A stretch of 5,968 nt of DNA from positions 1 to 5,968 of the forward strand of contig CAZQGO010000042.1 in NCBI GenBank assembly GCA_964593065.1, read 5' to 3'. The notes beneath the pieces were generated by a model. That model did not search any database and was not told where the DNA came from. It saw only the letters and a list, made by a program, of their open reading frames with translations. The position numbers and the translations under genes are program-made. This document shows positions 1-5,968 of the stretch, piece by piece; the first letter of the stretch is position 1; the number at the start of each line of letters is the position of its first letter. This stretch comes from CAZQGO01 sp964593065 (GTDB lineage Bacteria; Oederibacteriota; JAAXVQ01).

Positions 1-77
1 AGGGCGGCATCTATCTCTATCAGATCGAGACGGAAGGCCGCCGCGTCAGCGGCACCGTGGTGTTGCTGGAGAATTAA
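1..77 (+). CDS. C-terminal end of an exported protein with a sorting-domain-like tail (partial)
   Basis: Only the last 24 complete codons are present, in the frame beginning at base 3 and ending at the TAA at 75-77; the gene starts outside the window. The visible tail contains GIYLYQIE, then a short polar turn (EGRRVSG), then a final hydrophobic strand TVVLLEN. Two short beta strands joined by a glycine-rich turn, ending at the stop, are typical of the last strands of FlgD Ig-like domains and of type IX-like C-terminal sorting domains, which end many large secreted proteins of uncultured bacteria. That assignment is inference from a very short fragment. The tail lacks the basic end common in true type IX signals. 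The fragment runs in the same direction as the other genes here and is followed by a 79-base gap. The main body of the protein cannot be judged. Confidence 0.6.
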   Translation, partial: GGIYLYQIETEGRRVSGTVVLLEN

Positions 78-156
78 AAATAGCGGCTTTCCGGACGGAG
101 GCTGAAATTTTACTCTTGTTTTCCGTATCAGAACGCCCGCAAAAGAAAGGAAAATA
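78..156 (+). other. Short AT-richer intergenic gap with a leftover ribosome binding site
   Basis: This gap between the upstream stop and the decayed gene is visibly richer in A and T than the rest of the window. I see no convincing -35/-10 pair and no clean terminator; the inverted repeat near 82-103 is weak and mismatched. The only recognisable element is AAAGGA at 146-151, a good Shine-Dalgarno sequence five bases before the ATT at 157. Confidence 0.5.
146..151 (+). promoter_or_regulatory. Ribosome binding site of the decayed gene
   Basis: AAAGGA lies five bases before the ATT at 157-159. The spacing suits initiation at 157, but that codon is ATT rather than ATG. The alternative GTG at 184 has no Shine-Dalgarno sequence in front of it, and starting there would cut into the hydrophobic core of the signal peptide. 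The element therefore marks the ancestral start at 157. Confidence 0.5.
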
Positions 157-600
157 ATTAACAGCGGAAAGACCTTCCTGCCGGTGCTGATTCTCTCCGG
201 CAACAGGGTGGCCTCCGCTGCGGGGGCGGGTTCCATCTACCCCGCCGTCGGTCTAGGAAACATCCTCGCCCTGGCATCAGGCGCCGGCAATGACCTGGTC
301 ATCGCCGGTGTGCTGGCCACGTTTTCAAATCCTTTGCCCGAGTTCGCGGGTGTGGGGGATGTTCTTCAGTATGACGCGGATGAAACGGCTCCGTGGACCA
401 CGAGGCCTTCATAACCTCGCGGATCCGTGCCGCGCAATTTTCTTGTCTGGGACGCCGCCGGTTCCGTGCCCGTTCCAACCGTGGCTGCGGATCAAAACGG
501 GTCGCTTTTCCGGGCCCACACTTCCTTGAGCGAGGCGCAGGAAGGTACGGAAAATACCGGCATGGATATGCACCGGCATCCGTTCCTGGAAGAGCCGTGA
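157..600 (+). pseudogene. Decayed, truncated paralogue of the downstream module protein (signal peptide plus start of one module)
   Basis: The frame from 157 reads INSGKTFLPVLILSG and then an ASAAGAG stretch, a plausible signal peptide, followed by IYPAVGLGN...ATFSNPLPEFAGVGDVLQYDADE. This aligns with the start of the modules in the large gene (IYRSVGPGN...PLPDNVGVGDALVYDAD). The frame then meets a TAA at 412. Homology continues from the GTG at 393 in the frame one base back (VDHEAFITSRIRAAQF, compare AFITERISSTMY). After the TTTT run at 438-441 it returns to the first frame (LVWDAAGSVPVP, then FRAHTSLSEAQEGTENTGM, compare LRAYTSLANAENGTENPGM). Homology is lost near 561, and TGA at 598-600 closes the frame. 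The initiation codon appears to have changed from ATG to ATT. Lesions are thus a lost start, a -1 near 391-393, a +1 at the T run, and truncation to about a quarter of a module. There is no propeller, so this was a different gene from the downstream one. Sequencing error could explain the frameshifts but not the truncation. Confidence 0.72.
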
Positions 601-717
601 TGAGCAAGGTTCGCGGCGCCAGGGAGGAGTTGAGGATTATTCAATTGTCGGCGAAGGCGACCGCGATCTGGAACGGTCGAGCGTTTTGAAACCTTGGCTC
701 GAAAAGGGGATTTTTCA
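601..717 (+). other. Gap between the decayed gene and the large gene, no gene seen
   Basis: No frame here shows convincing homology to the module or to anything else I recognise. One frame (from 629) contains EDYSIVGEGDRDL, which faintly resembles the module block QDFDSWSGGRDL and could be a scrambled remnant of the decayed gene, but the match is too weak to claim. Stops at 601-603 and 631-633 close the frame of the downstream gene, so that gene cannot extend far upstream. Confidence 0.4.
701..710 (+). promoter_or_regulatory. Ribosome binding site of the large gene
   Basis: The purine run GAAAAGGGGA ends seven bases before the ATG at 718, a normal spacing. It favours 718 over the in-frame ATG at 787, which has no comparable purine run close by and would remove the basic N-region of the signal peptide, and over a TTG at 694. 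Confidence 0.6.
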
Positions 718-852
718 ATGCCGTGGTATTCGGAACGGACAGGGTCTCGGCACACGCGCCGGCCGGAAAGCAAGGTTCCGCGGCTGATGCTGTATGCGCG
801 CCTGATTGCGGGGGTAAGTTTGTGCGCTTGCCTGAGCTCGCCGGTCCACGCC
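718..852 (+). other. Signal peptide of the large protein
   Basis: Residues 1-45 have a long basic N-region (several Arg and a Lys up to residue 22), a hydrophobic core from about residue 23 (LMLYARLIAGVSLCACL), and a polar C-region SSPVHA. A signal peptidase I site fits after Ala45 (VHA before YHDN), giving a mature start at 853. LCAC at residues 35-38 resembles a lipobox but has Cys at an unusual position, so a lipoprotein is possible but less likely. The presence of an export signal is well supported; the exact cleavage site is inferred. Confidence 0.75.
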
Positions 853-3800
853 TATCACGATAACCAAGCAGCCGACCTCGTGGTCGGCCAAAGCACCTTC
901 GTCGCCCGGCAGCCGAATCAAGGCGGCGGTCCGGCGGCCAACACCCTGAATCAGCCGCATCATGCCTATTTTGACGGTGCGCGGCTGTTCGTGGCGGATA
1001 CGGCGAACCACCGGGTGCTCATTTTCAACGGCTTTCCGACCGCGAACAACCCCGACGCGGATTTCGTGGTGGGCCAGGCCGACATGGCCAGCAACAGCGC
1101 CAACCAAGGTGGAAGTTGCGGCGCCAACACCTTGAATTCTCCTTCCGGCGTACTTTCCAACGGCACCAAGCTATTCATTGTCGACAGCGGCAACCACCGG
1201 GTTTTGATCTATAACGCCATTCCCTCCGCCAACAATGCCAGCGCGGACGTGGTGGTGGGCCAGGCCGACATGACCAGTAACAGTCCGGGACAGGGAACGG
1301 GCTGTGCCGCCAATACCCTGAACAATCCGCAACGGCTTTTTCTCCGCAATCCGAAAATGATCGTTTCCGACCAGGGTTACAACCGGGTTTTAATCTATGA
1401 CGCCATCCCCACAGCCAATAACGCCAGCGCGAACGTGGTAGTGGGCCAGGCCAACATGACGAGTTCCGGGTCCGGGTGTTCAGCCTCCACCATGAACGGA
1501 CCCGTGGGGATGGGTAATTTTAATGGCAACTTCTGCGTTGTGGACTCGGGCAACAACCGCGTTCTGTTGTTCTATTCCACGCCGCTAGCCAACAACGCCA
1601 ACGCGGACCTGGTGATCGGGCAGGCAGACATGACCAGTAATTTGCCGGATCAAGGCGGCAGCGCGGCCGCGAACACGCTGGACGCGCCGTCGGATATCTC
1701 CGGCTCGTCCAGCCGGATGTTCATCACGGACGCCGGCAATAACCGCGTACTGGTTTACGATGCCATTCCCACGGCCAACGATACGCCGGCCGATGCGGCG
1801 ATCGGCCAAACGGGATTGACCGGGGACCAGCCCAACCAGGGGACCGGATCCGCCGGCGCGTCCTATCTTTATGACCCGCTGGGCGTCTATTTTTCCTACA
1901 GCAACGGCGCACTGATCGTGGCGGACCGCTACAATTACCGGCTTACCCTGTACACCTCGCCTTCCGTGATCCGCCGTTCCGTGGGCACGCAAAGCGCGGT
2001 TTTGGTCCGCGGGCCGGGCAACGGCGGCAGCGGCGGCACGGTGGACGTGAACCAAGACGTGGCGACATTCTCCTCAGCCATGCCGGTGGACAACGTGGGC
2101 GTGGGAGACGCCTTGGTCTACGACGCGGACGACGACGGCACCATGGAGGCCATCGCCTTCATCACCGAACGGATATCGTCCACCATGTACCGCCTGACCG
2201 ACAACCGGGGCGGCACTCCGGAAAGCACCGCCAGCAGCACGGAAGGCAATTGGGATATATACCGGGCCTATAACTCCCTGGCCAATGCCAACTCGGGCAG
2301 TGAAAACAGCTCCATACCGGCTGCGCTTCGAGATTTTGACAAGCATACGAATGGGAGGGACATTTCCTACAACACAGGCTACAACGAGACGTGGCATATC
2401 GCCTGCTACGCCGACGGGGTGGACACGGCTATGGCGGTACTTAGCTGGACCACGAAACCGGGTAATGGGATCCACATTTACACGCCTTATTTGCCCACCG
2501 AGGTCGGCGTCAGCCAACGACACAACGGCCAGTGGGACACGAGCGCCTATCGCATGCAGGCCAGCAACGTGGACCGCGTGCTGTATGTAAGTGGCGAAAA
2601 TGTCTGGGTGGACGGCCTGCAGATCTATTTAAGCTCGACCAACAACACCGATCAAAGCTGCCTGGAGATTAGTCCGCCCTCGGCCACTGCCGAGATCAAG
2701 GTTTCCAATAATATCTTGCGGGGCTATTCCAGCAGCACGAATACGTTGCATGCCGGCTTATGGAGCATTGGCACCTCAGGCGCAACCCTGCAGGTGTGGA
2801 ACAACATTATTTATGACTTCGGCGGAAATCAAGCCAGGGGCATATACCTGCAAACGTCCTGCAATGGATATTTGTACAACAACACCATCTGCAACGTGCT
2901 GGGAAGCGCTTCGTCGGGGGTCGGTTACGACGTCAGAGGCAACATTTGGGCCAAAAACGACATCGTCCAAAACTGCGACAATGGTTTTGAGAATGTGACG
3001 TACCAGGCGGGATCGACCAATAATTTGTCCGATCAGGCCGGGGACGCACCGGGCACCAACGCGGTCACGGCCACACTGAATTTCGTGAATGCCGCCCTGC
3101 GCGATTTCCACCTCGCCGCGAGCGACACGGCGGCCATCGACAACGGCGCCGACCTCTCAGGGGATGCCGACTTGGCGTTTACCGAGGACATCGACCTGGG
3201 CACGCGTCCGGGAGGAAGCGGCTGGGACATTGGGGCCGATGAATACGACGTTTCCGGTCCGCCACCCACGAGCACGCCGACCGGGACACCGACCCCCACC
3301 CCCACGTCCACGCCCACGGCCTCCCCCACGCCAACCAACACACCGAACGTGCCCGCCGCCATCTATCGCTCGGTGGGGCCGGGGAACACGACCGCCCTCG
3401 CCGCAGGCGGCATGTCGACCACGGTGTCGGTCACCGGTTCCACGGCTACCTTCGAAGTGCCCATGCCCGACACGGTCGGTGTGGGGGACGCGCTGATCTA
3501 CGACGTTGCGCAAATCGCCTTTATCCACGGCCGCACGGATTCCCGGACATTCACCGTGCGCAGCGCCAGCGGCGGTGATCCCGTGGAAACCGCCTCGCCG
3601 GTGGCCGACTGGTCGATCTATCGCGCCTATACGTCGCTCGTCAACGCCGAATCCGGTACTGAAAACACAGGCATCCCGCTCGTCGTGCGAAACTTCGACA
3701 CGTGGAGCGGCGGCAAGGACCTGGTCGCGGCGGATGAAACCTGGAACCTGTCCTGCTATGCGGATGATGCCGAGACCGGCGCCGCGGTATTTGCCGGCTG

Positions 3801-5968
3801 GACGACGGATGCGGCACACTACATCCGGATTTTCGCACCCGTGACCAGCGCCGAGGTCGGGACCAGCCAGCGGCATACCGGAGGCTGGACCCCAACGGCG
3901 GCGCGCATCGTGGTGAGCGGCGGCAATCTCCTCACCTTGAGCACGGACTGCGTGCGGGTGGAGGGCATGCAATTTTACATCCCGAGCACCAGCGGGTCCC
4001 GCAATTGCGGCATATCCATCGGCGGTTCCGCGGGGACCGGCGATTACCGCATTTCGCATAGTATCTTCATCGGAGATCCCTACTCGGCTATATCCGAACA
4101 CTCCGGGATTTCGATCCTCCCGAGCCTGGCCAGCGGCACGGTCCGCATCTGGAACAACATCATCTATGAGTTCGACGGCAACGCCAACGCCCAAGGAATG
4201 ATTTTCAACGACGGCGAGTACACCAGCTACGTGTACAACAACACCGTCGTCGACTGCTACGAGGGTATCCAGCGCGCCAGCGGCACGGTGGTGGCCGTCA
4301 ACAATGTCGTGCAATCCTGCACCGACGGCTTCGCGGGCACTTTCGACGCCGCCTCGGACTACAATGTCTCCAACTTGGCGGCCGACGCGCCGGGTCCAAA
4401 TTCCAAAAACTCGACCGCAGTGTCCTTCGTCAACTTCAGCGGCGCCGATTACCACCTGAGCGTGACGGACACGGGCGCGCGGGATTCGGGCGCCGATCTG
4501 TCCGGAGACGCGAACCTGGCCTTCTCGGACGACGTCGACCTGGACACGCGTCCCTACAACGGCACCTGGGACATGGGCGCGGACGAGGCCACCTCGCCGC
4601 TGGCCACGTCCACGCCGACCATCACCGCCACCCCCACGCACAGCCCGACGGCGACACCTACCGCAACACCGACACCCACGCCCAGCGCGCCTACGGTCAT
4701 CTACCGCTCGGTGGGGCCGGGCAACACCACGGCCCTGGCCTGGAGCACAAGCGGCTCGAACACCTACAATGGCGGGTCGTTCGCCAGCCCGCTGCCGGAC
4801 AACGTCGGCGTGGGCGACGCCTTCGCCTGGGACGCCAACGGGGATTTGCTGTTTGAAGGCCTGGGGTTCATCACCGGGCGCGTTTCCTCCACCCAGTATA
4901 CCTTCGCAAATATTGCCGGGACGCCCGTCTCCCCGCCGAGCCCCATTCCCAACTGGCTCATCCTGCGCGCGTACACGTCCCTGGCGAACGCGGAAAACGG
5001 AACCGAAAATCCGGGCATGCCCATCGGCTGGCAGGATTTTGATTCCTGGTCCGGGGGCCGGGACCTGGTCGCCAACAACGAGGTCTGGCACATCGCCTGC
5101 TACGCCGACGCGGCGGATGCCGGGACGGTGGAGTTCAACGGTTGGGTCACGGATGCCAGCCATTATATCCGCATCTTCACGCCCTGCCAGACCTCGGAAG
5201 TCGGGGTTTCTCAACGCCATTCGGGAAGCTGGGATACGAGCCGTTATCATTTAATCGCAAGCGACGTCTACGGTTTGAATCTGCAGGCGGACCATGTCCG
5301 GGTAGAGGGACTTCAGATTCAGATGGTCAATATGACCACGAGCGACGATGCGATTTGGGTGGGCGGGGCGAACGCCGGGCAGGACCGGCGCATCTCCCAA
5401 TGCCTTATCCGAGGCGATCCCGCCGCCACCGGGGCCTACCATTACGGCCTCGTAGTGGAGAACGCCGGCTCGGGCGAGGTGCGCATTTGGAACAACATCA
5501 TCTATGATTTCAATGCCACGGACACGGACATGGGCATCTTGGTGTACGATGCCCAGCAAACGGCCTGGATCTACAATAATACACTGGTGAATTGCTACAC
5601 CGGCATTAACCGAATCAACGGGACCAGCTGGGTCAACAACGACCTTACGCAAAACTGCACGAATGGATTCTCCGGGACCTTCGCTGGGGGATCGGATTAC
5701 AATCTCTCCGACCAGGCCGGCGATGCGCCGGGGGCGAATTCCAAGAATTCCACGACCGTGGCTTTTGCCGACGCGGCCAACGACGACTACCACCTGGGCG
5801 TGACGGATACCGGCGCCCGCGATTCCGGCGCGGATCTCTCCGGGGACGCGAACCTGGCCTTTGCGGACGACATCGACCTGCAGGCTAGGCCATACAACGG
5901 CACCTGGGACATCGGCGCGGACGAGGCCACCTCGCCGCTGGCCACGTCCACGCCGACCATCACCGCCA
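718..5968 (+). CDS. Large modular secreted protein: six-blade NHL-like propeller plus three tandem beta-helix modules (3' end missing)
   Basis: One uninterrupted frame of 1750 codons runs off the window end; I translated it throughout and found no stop. Order of parts: signal peptide (residues 1-45), NHL-like propeller of six ~62-residue blades (53-414), module A (418-842), Thr/Pro linker (843-881), module B (882-1290), linker (1291-1327), module C (1328-1736), start of a third linker. Each module has an N-terminal region with VGVGDA.., RAYTSL.NAE.GTEN and EVG.SQRH blocks. It then has Asn-rich beta-helix rungs (WNNIIYDF, YNNT, NC.NGF) and ends with a choice-of-anchor-Q-like motif (ADLSGDANLAF, TRP, WDIGADE). 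NHL propellers usually bind proteins, nucleic acid or glycans, and beta-helices of this kind are common in surface adhesins and polysaccharide-active proteins. I see no recognisable catalytic set, so an adhesive or structural role is inference. The C-terminus, which would show the anchoring route, is not in the window. The start at 718 is chosen for its ribosome binding site and complete signal peptide. Confidence 0.93.
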   Translation, partial: MPWYSERTGSRHTRRPESKVPRLMLYARLIAGVSLCACLSSPVHAYHDNQAADLVVGQSTFVARQPNQGGGPAANTLNQPHHAYFDGARLFVADTANHRVLIFNGFPTANNPDADFVVGQADMASNSANQGGSCGANTLNSPSGVLSNGTKLFIVDSGNHRVLIYNAIPSANNASADVVVGQADMTSNSPGQGTGCAANTLNNPQRLFLRNPKMIVSDQGYNRVLIYDAIPTANNASANVVVGQANMTSSGSGCSASTMNGPVGMGNFNGNFCVVDSGNNRVLLFYSTPLANNANADLVIGQADMTSNLPDQGGSAAANTLDAPSDISGSSSRMFITDAGNNRVLVYDAIPTANDTPADAAIGQTGLTGDQPNQGTGSAGASYLYDPLGVYFSYSNGALIVADRYNYRLTLYTSPSVIRRSVGTQSAVLVRGPGNGGSGGTVDVNQDVATFSSAMPVDNVGVGDALVYDADDDGTMEAIAFITERISSTMYRLTDNRGGTPESTASSTEGNWDIYRAYNSLANANSGSENSSIPAALRDFDKHTNGRDISYNTGYNETWHIACYADGVDTAMAVLSWTTKPGNGIHIYTPYLPTEVGVSQRHNGQWDTSAYRMQASNVDRVLYVSGENVWVDGLQIYLSSTNNTDQSCLEISPPSATAEIKVSNNILRGYSSSTNTLHAGLWSIGTSGATLQVWNNIIYDFGGNQARGIYLQTSCNGYLYNNTICNVLGSASSGVGYDVRGNIWAKNDIVQNCDNGFENVTYQAGSTNNLSDQAGDAPGTNAVTATLNFVNAALRDFHLAASDTAAIDNGADLSGDADLAFTEDIDLGTRPGGSGWDIGADEYDVSGPPPTSTPTGTPTPTPTSTPTASPTPTNTPNVPAAIYRSVGPGNTTALAAGGMSTTVSVTGSTATFEVPMPDTVGVGDALIYDVAQIAFIHGRTDSRTFTVRSASGGDPVETASPVADWSIYRAYTSLVNAESGTENTGIPLVVRNFDTWSGGKDLVAADETWNLSCYADDAETGAAVFAGWTTDAAHYIRIFAPVTSAEVGTSQRHTGGWTPTAARIVVSGGNLLTLSTDCVRVEGMQFYIPSTSGSRNCGISIGGSAGTGDYRISHSIFIGDPYSAISEHSGISILPSLASGTVRIWNNIIYEFDGNANAQGMIFNDGEYTSYVYNNTVVDCYEGIQRASGTVVAVNNVVQSCTDGFAGTFDAASDYNVSNLAADAPGPNSKNSTAVSFVNFSGADYHLSVTDTGARDSGADLSGDANLAFSDDVDLDTRPYNGTWDMGADEATSPLATSTPTITATPTHSPTATPTATPTPTPSAPTVIYRSVGPGNTTALAWSTSGSNTYNGGSFASPLPDNVGVGDAFAWDANGDLLFEGLGFITGRVSSTQYTFANIAGTPVSPPSPIPNWLILRAYTSLANAENGTENPGMPIGWQDFDSWSGGRDLVANNEVWHIACYADAADAGTVEFNGWVTDASHYIRIFTPCQTSEVGVSQRHSGSWDTSRYHLIASDVYGLNLQADHVRVEGLQIQMVNMTTSDDAIWVGGANAGQDRRISQCLIRGDPAATGAYHYGLVVENAGSGEVRIWNNIIYDFNATDTDMGILVYDAQQTAWIYNNTLVNCYTGINRINGTSWVNNDLTQNCTNGFSGTFAGGSDYNLSDQAGDAPGANSKNSTTVAFADAANDDYHLGVTDTGARDSGADLSGDANLAFADDIDLQARPYNGTWDIGADEATSPLATSTPTITA
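874..1959 (+). repeat. Six tandem NHL-like beta-propeller blades
   Basis: Six in-frame repeats begin at 874, 1060, 1246, 1432, 1606 and 1792. Blade lengths are 62, 62, 62, 58, 62 and 56 residues, so the basic period is 186 bases. Each blade runs D.VVGQADM.S, a Gly/Asn-rich loop, NTLN.P, a strand such as LFIVDSGN, NHRVLIYN, then IPTANNA.A leading into the next blade. This is the NHL-type pattern found in secreted bacterial proteins, and six blades is the classic closed NHL propeller. Blade 4 is four residues shorter in the loop. Blade 6 is the most degenerate (DAAIGQTGL, RYNYRLTLY), as expected for a closing blade. The blades are diverged at DNA level. Confidence 0.88.
1969..3243 (+). repeat. 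Module A: first beta-helix module with choice-of-anchor-Q-like end
   Basis: This is the most diverged of the three modules, 425 codons long, joined to the propeller without a Thr/Pro linker. It opens with IRRSVG, carries an extra ~13 residues of Gly-rich sequence before ATFSSAMP compared with module B, then shows DNVGVGDALVYDAD, AFITERISSTMY, WDIYRAYNSLANANSGSEN, WHIACYAD and EVGVSQRHNG. Beta-helix rungs follow, with WNNIIYDF at 2797-2820, YNNT at 2875-2886 and QNCDNGF near 2968. The end is DFHLAASDTAAIDNGADL, then TRP and WDIGADE. The fold assignment rests on the Asn-rich rung pattern and the DIGADE ending. Confidence 0.8.
3244..3360 (+). repeat. Thr/Pro-rich linker between modules A and B
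   Basis: About 39 residues, mostly TPT, STP and ASPTP units, encoded by a low-complexity run of ACN and CCN codons at 3262-3345. Such linkers separate folded domains in extracellular proteins and are often glycosylated; glycosylation here is inference. Confidence 0.85.
3361..4587 (+). repeat. Module B: second beta-helix module
   Basis: 409 codons, exactly the length of module C and collinear with it at an offset of 1338 bases (for example WNNIIYEF at 4150 against WNNIIYDF at 5488). It opens IYRSVGPGNTTALA, then VGVGDALIYD, AFIHGRTDSRTFTV, WSIYRAYTSLVNAESGTEN, FDTWSGGKDLV, LSCYAD, HYIRIF and EVGTSQRH. The helix rungs contain YNNTVVDCY and VVQSCTDGF. The end is DYHLSVTDTGARDSGADL, TRPYNGTWDMGADE. 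It matches the decayed upstream copy as well as module C does, so all three share one family. Confidence 0.82.
4555..4630 (+). repeat. Direct repeat, first copy (partner at 5893-5968)
   Basis: These 76 bases match 5893-5968 with a single mismatch (G at 4575, C at 5913); 4576-4630 is identical over 55 bases. They encode the last residues of module B and the first part of the linker. The flanking 72 bases upstream show 14 mismatches, so the near-identity starts abruptly. Confidence 0.95.
4588..4698 (+). repeat. Thr/Pro-rich linker between modules B and C
   Basis: About 37 residues opening with ATSPLATSTPTITATP and continuing in TPT units to SAPTV. The first 43 bases are repeated exactly at the window end (5926-5968), showing that a third linker of the same kind follows module C. 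Confidence 0.85.
4699..5925 (+). repeat. Module C: third beta-helix module
   Basis: 409 codons opening IYRSVGPGNTTALA like module B. Distinctive blocks are DNVGVGDAFAWDANGD, GFITGRVSSTQY, LRAYTSLANAENGTENPGM, WHIACYADAADAG, HYIRIF and EVGVSQRHSGSWD. The rungs include VRIWNNIIYDF, YNNTLVNCYTGI and TQNCTNGF. The end is DYHLGVTDTGARDSGADLSG, TRP-to-ARP at 5884-5892, then WDIGADE. An intact end followed by a linker start shows that the protein continues beyond the window. Confidence 0.82.
5893..5968 (+). repeat. Direct repeat, second copy, reaching the window end
   Basis: Second copy of the repeat at 4555-4630, offset by 1338 bases. It runs to the last base, so its true 3' boundary is not visible. 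The window probably stops here because the repeat could not be assembled through (inference). Confidence 0.95.

Noticed and set aside
76..113. Possible terminator hairpin after the upstream stop
   Set aside because: The arms pair only over AGC/GCT (82-84 with 101-103) and a mismatched CT/CCG inner part, and the T-run that follows is short. It is not better than chance.
393..689. A 98-codon + frame from the GTG at 393 as a separate small gene
   Set aside because: Only its first ~16 residues carry homology, and these continue the frame-shifted module of the decayed gene. The rest is Arg-rich out-of-frame translation.
629..720. EDYSIVGEGDRDL frame as a continuation of the decayed module
   Set aside because: It matches QDFDSWSGGRDL only loosely, needs a ~70-base insertion after 561, and the residues that follow do not match. 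It is kept only as a remark in the gap entry.
1585..2523. Minus-strand frames opposite the propeller and the start of module A
   Set aside because: They mirror the repeats of the + strand (recurring GVVRG- and HPAGR-like peptides from blade DNA), and the + frame explains the sequence completely.
3262..3345. Low-complexity ACN/CCN run as a possible tandem DNA repeat or CRISPR-like array
   Set aside because: It is simply the coding sequence of a Thr/Pro linker, with no regular repeat-spacer structure.
3157..5250. A 697-codon open frame on the minus strand lying entirely within the large gene
   Set aside because: It is antisense to a frame with clear domain homology and module periodicity. Its product is Gly/Arg/Val-rich without recognisable motifs, and long open antisense frames are expected in GC-rich genes with strong third-position bias.

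Overview
The window is a GC-rich stretch coding on the + strand throughout. It is dominated by one very large secreted or surface protein gene that enters at 718 and is still open at the last base. There are no RNA genes, housekeeping genes, CRISPR arrays or transposases. Three things suggest an uncultured environmental bacterium of the kind known from metagenomes (PVC, FCB or candidate-phylum lineages). These are Thr-Pro linkers, NHL-like propeller repeats with the VVGQ...NTLN...NHRVLIYN signature, and parallel beta-helix modules ending in a D.D..TRP....DIGADE motif of the choice-of-anchor Q type. The sequence does not allow a firmer taxonomic call.

Layout. Positions 1-77 hold the last 24 codons of a gene that starts outside the window; its tail resembles a FlgD-Ig or type IX-like sorting domain. 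An AT-richer gap follows (78-156). Positions 157-600 hold a decayed gene: a signal-peptide-like start whose initiation codon appears to have become ATT, then the first ~115 residues of the same module used by the large gene, with two compensating frameshifts and an early stop. Positions 601-717 hold no supported gene, only the ribosome binding site of the next one.

The large gene (718 to beyond 5968, 1750 codons visible) encodes a signal peptide, a six-blade NHL-like beta-propeller (874-1959), and then three tandem ~410-residue modules. These are A at 1969-3243, B at 3361-4587 and C at 4699-5925, joined by Thr/Pro-rich linkers. B and C are exactly the same length (409 codons); A is more diverged.

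The window ends inside a direct repeat: its final 55 bases are identical to 4576-4630. This looks like an assembly break in a tandem module array, so the real protein is probably longer and may hold more modules. All three genes look like exported proteins, which suggests a surface or secretome locus shaped by module duplication, decay and possibly gene conversion. Binding partner or enzymatic activity cannot be read from the sequence.
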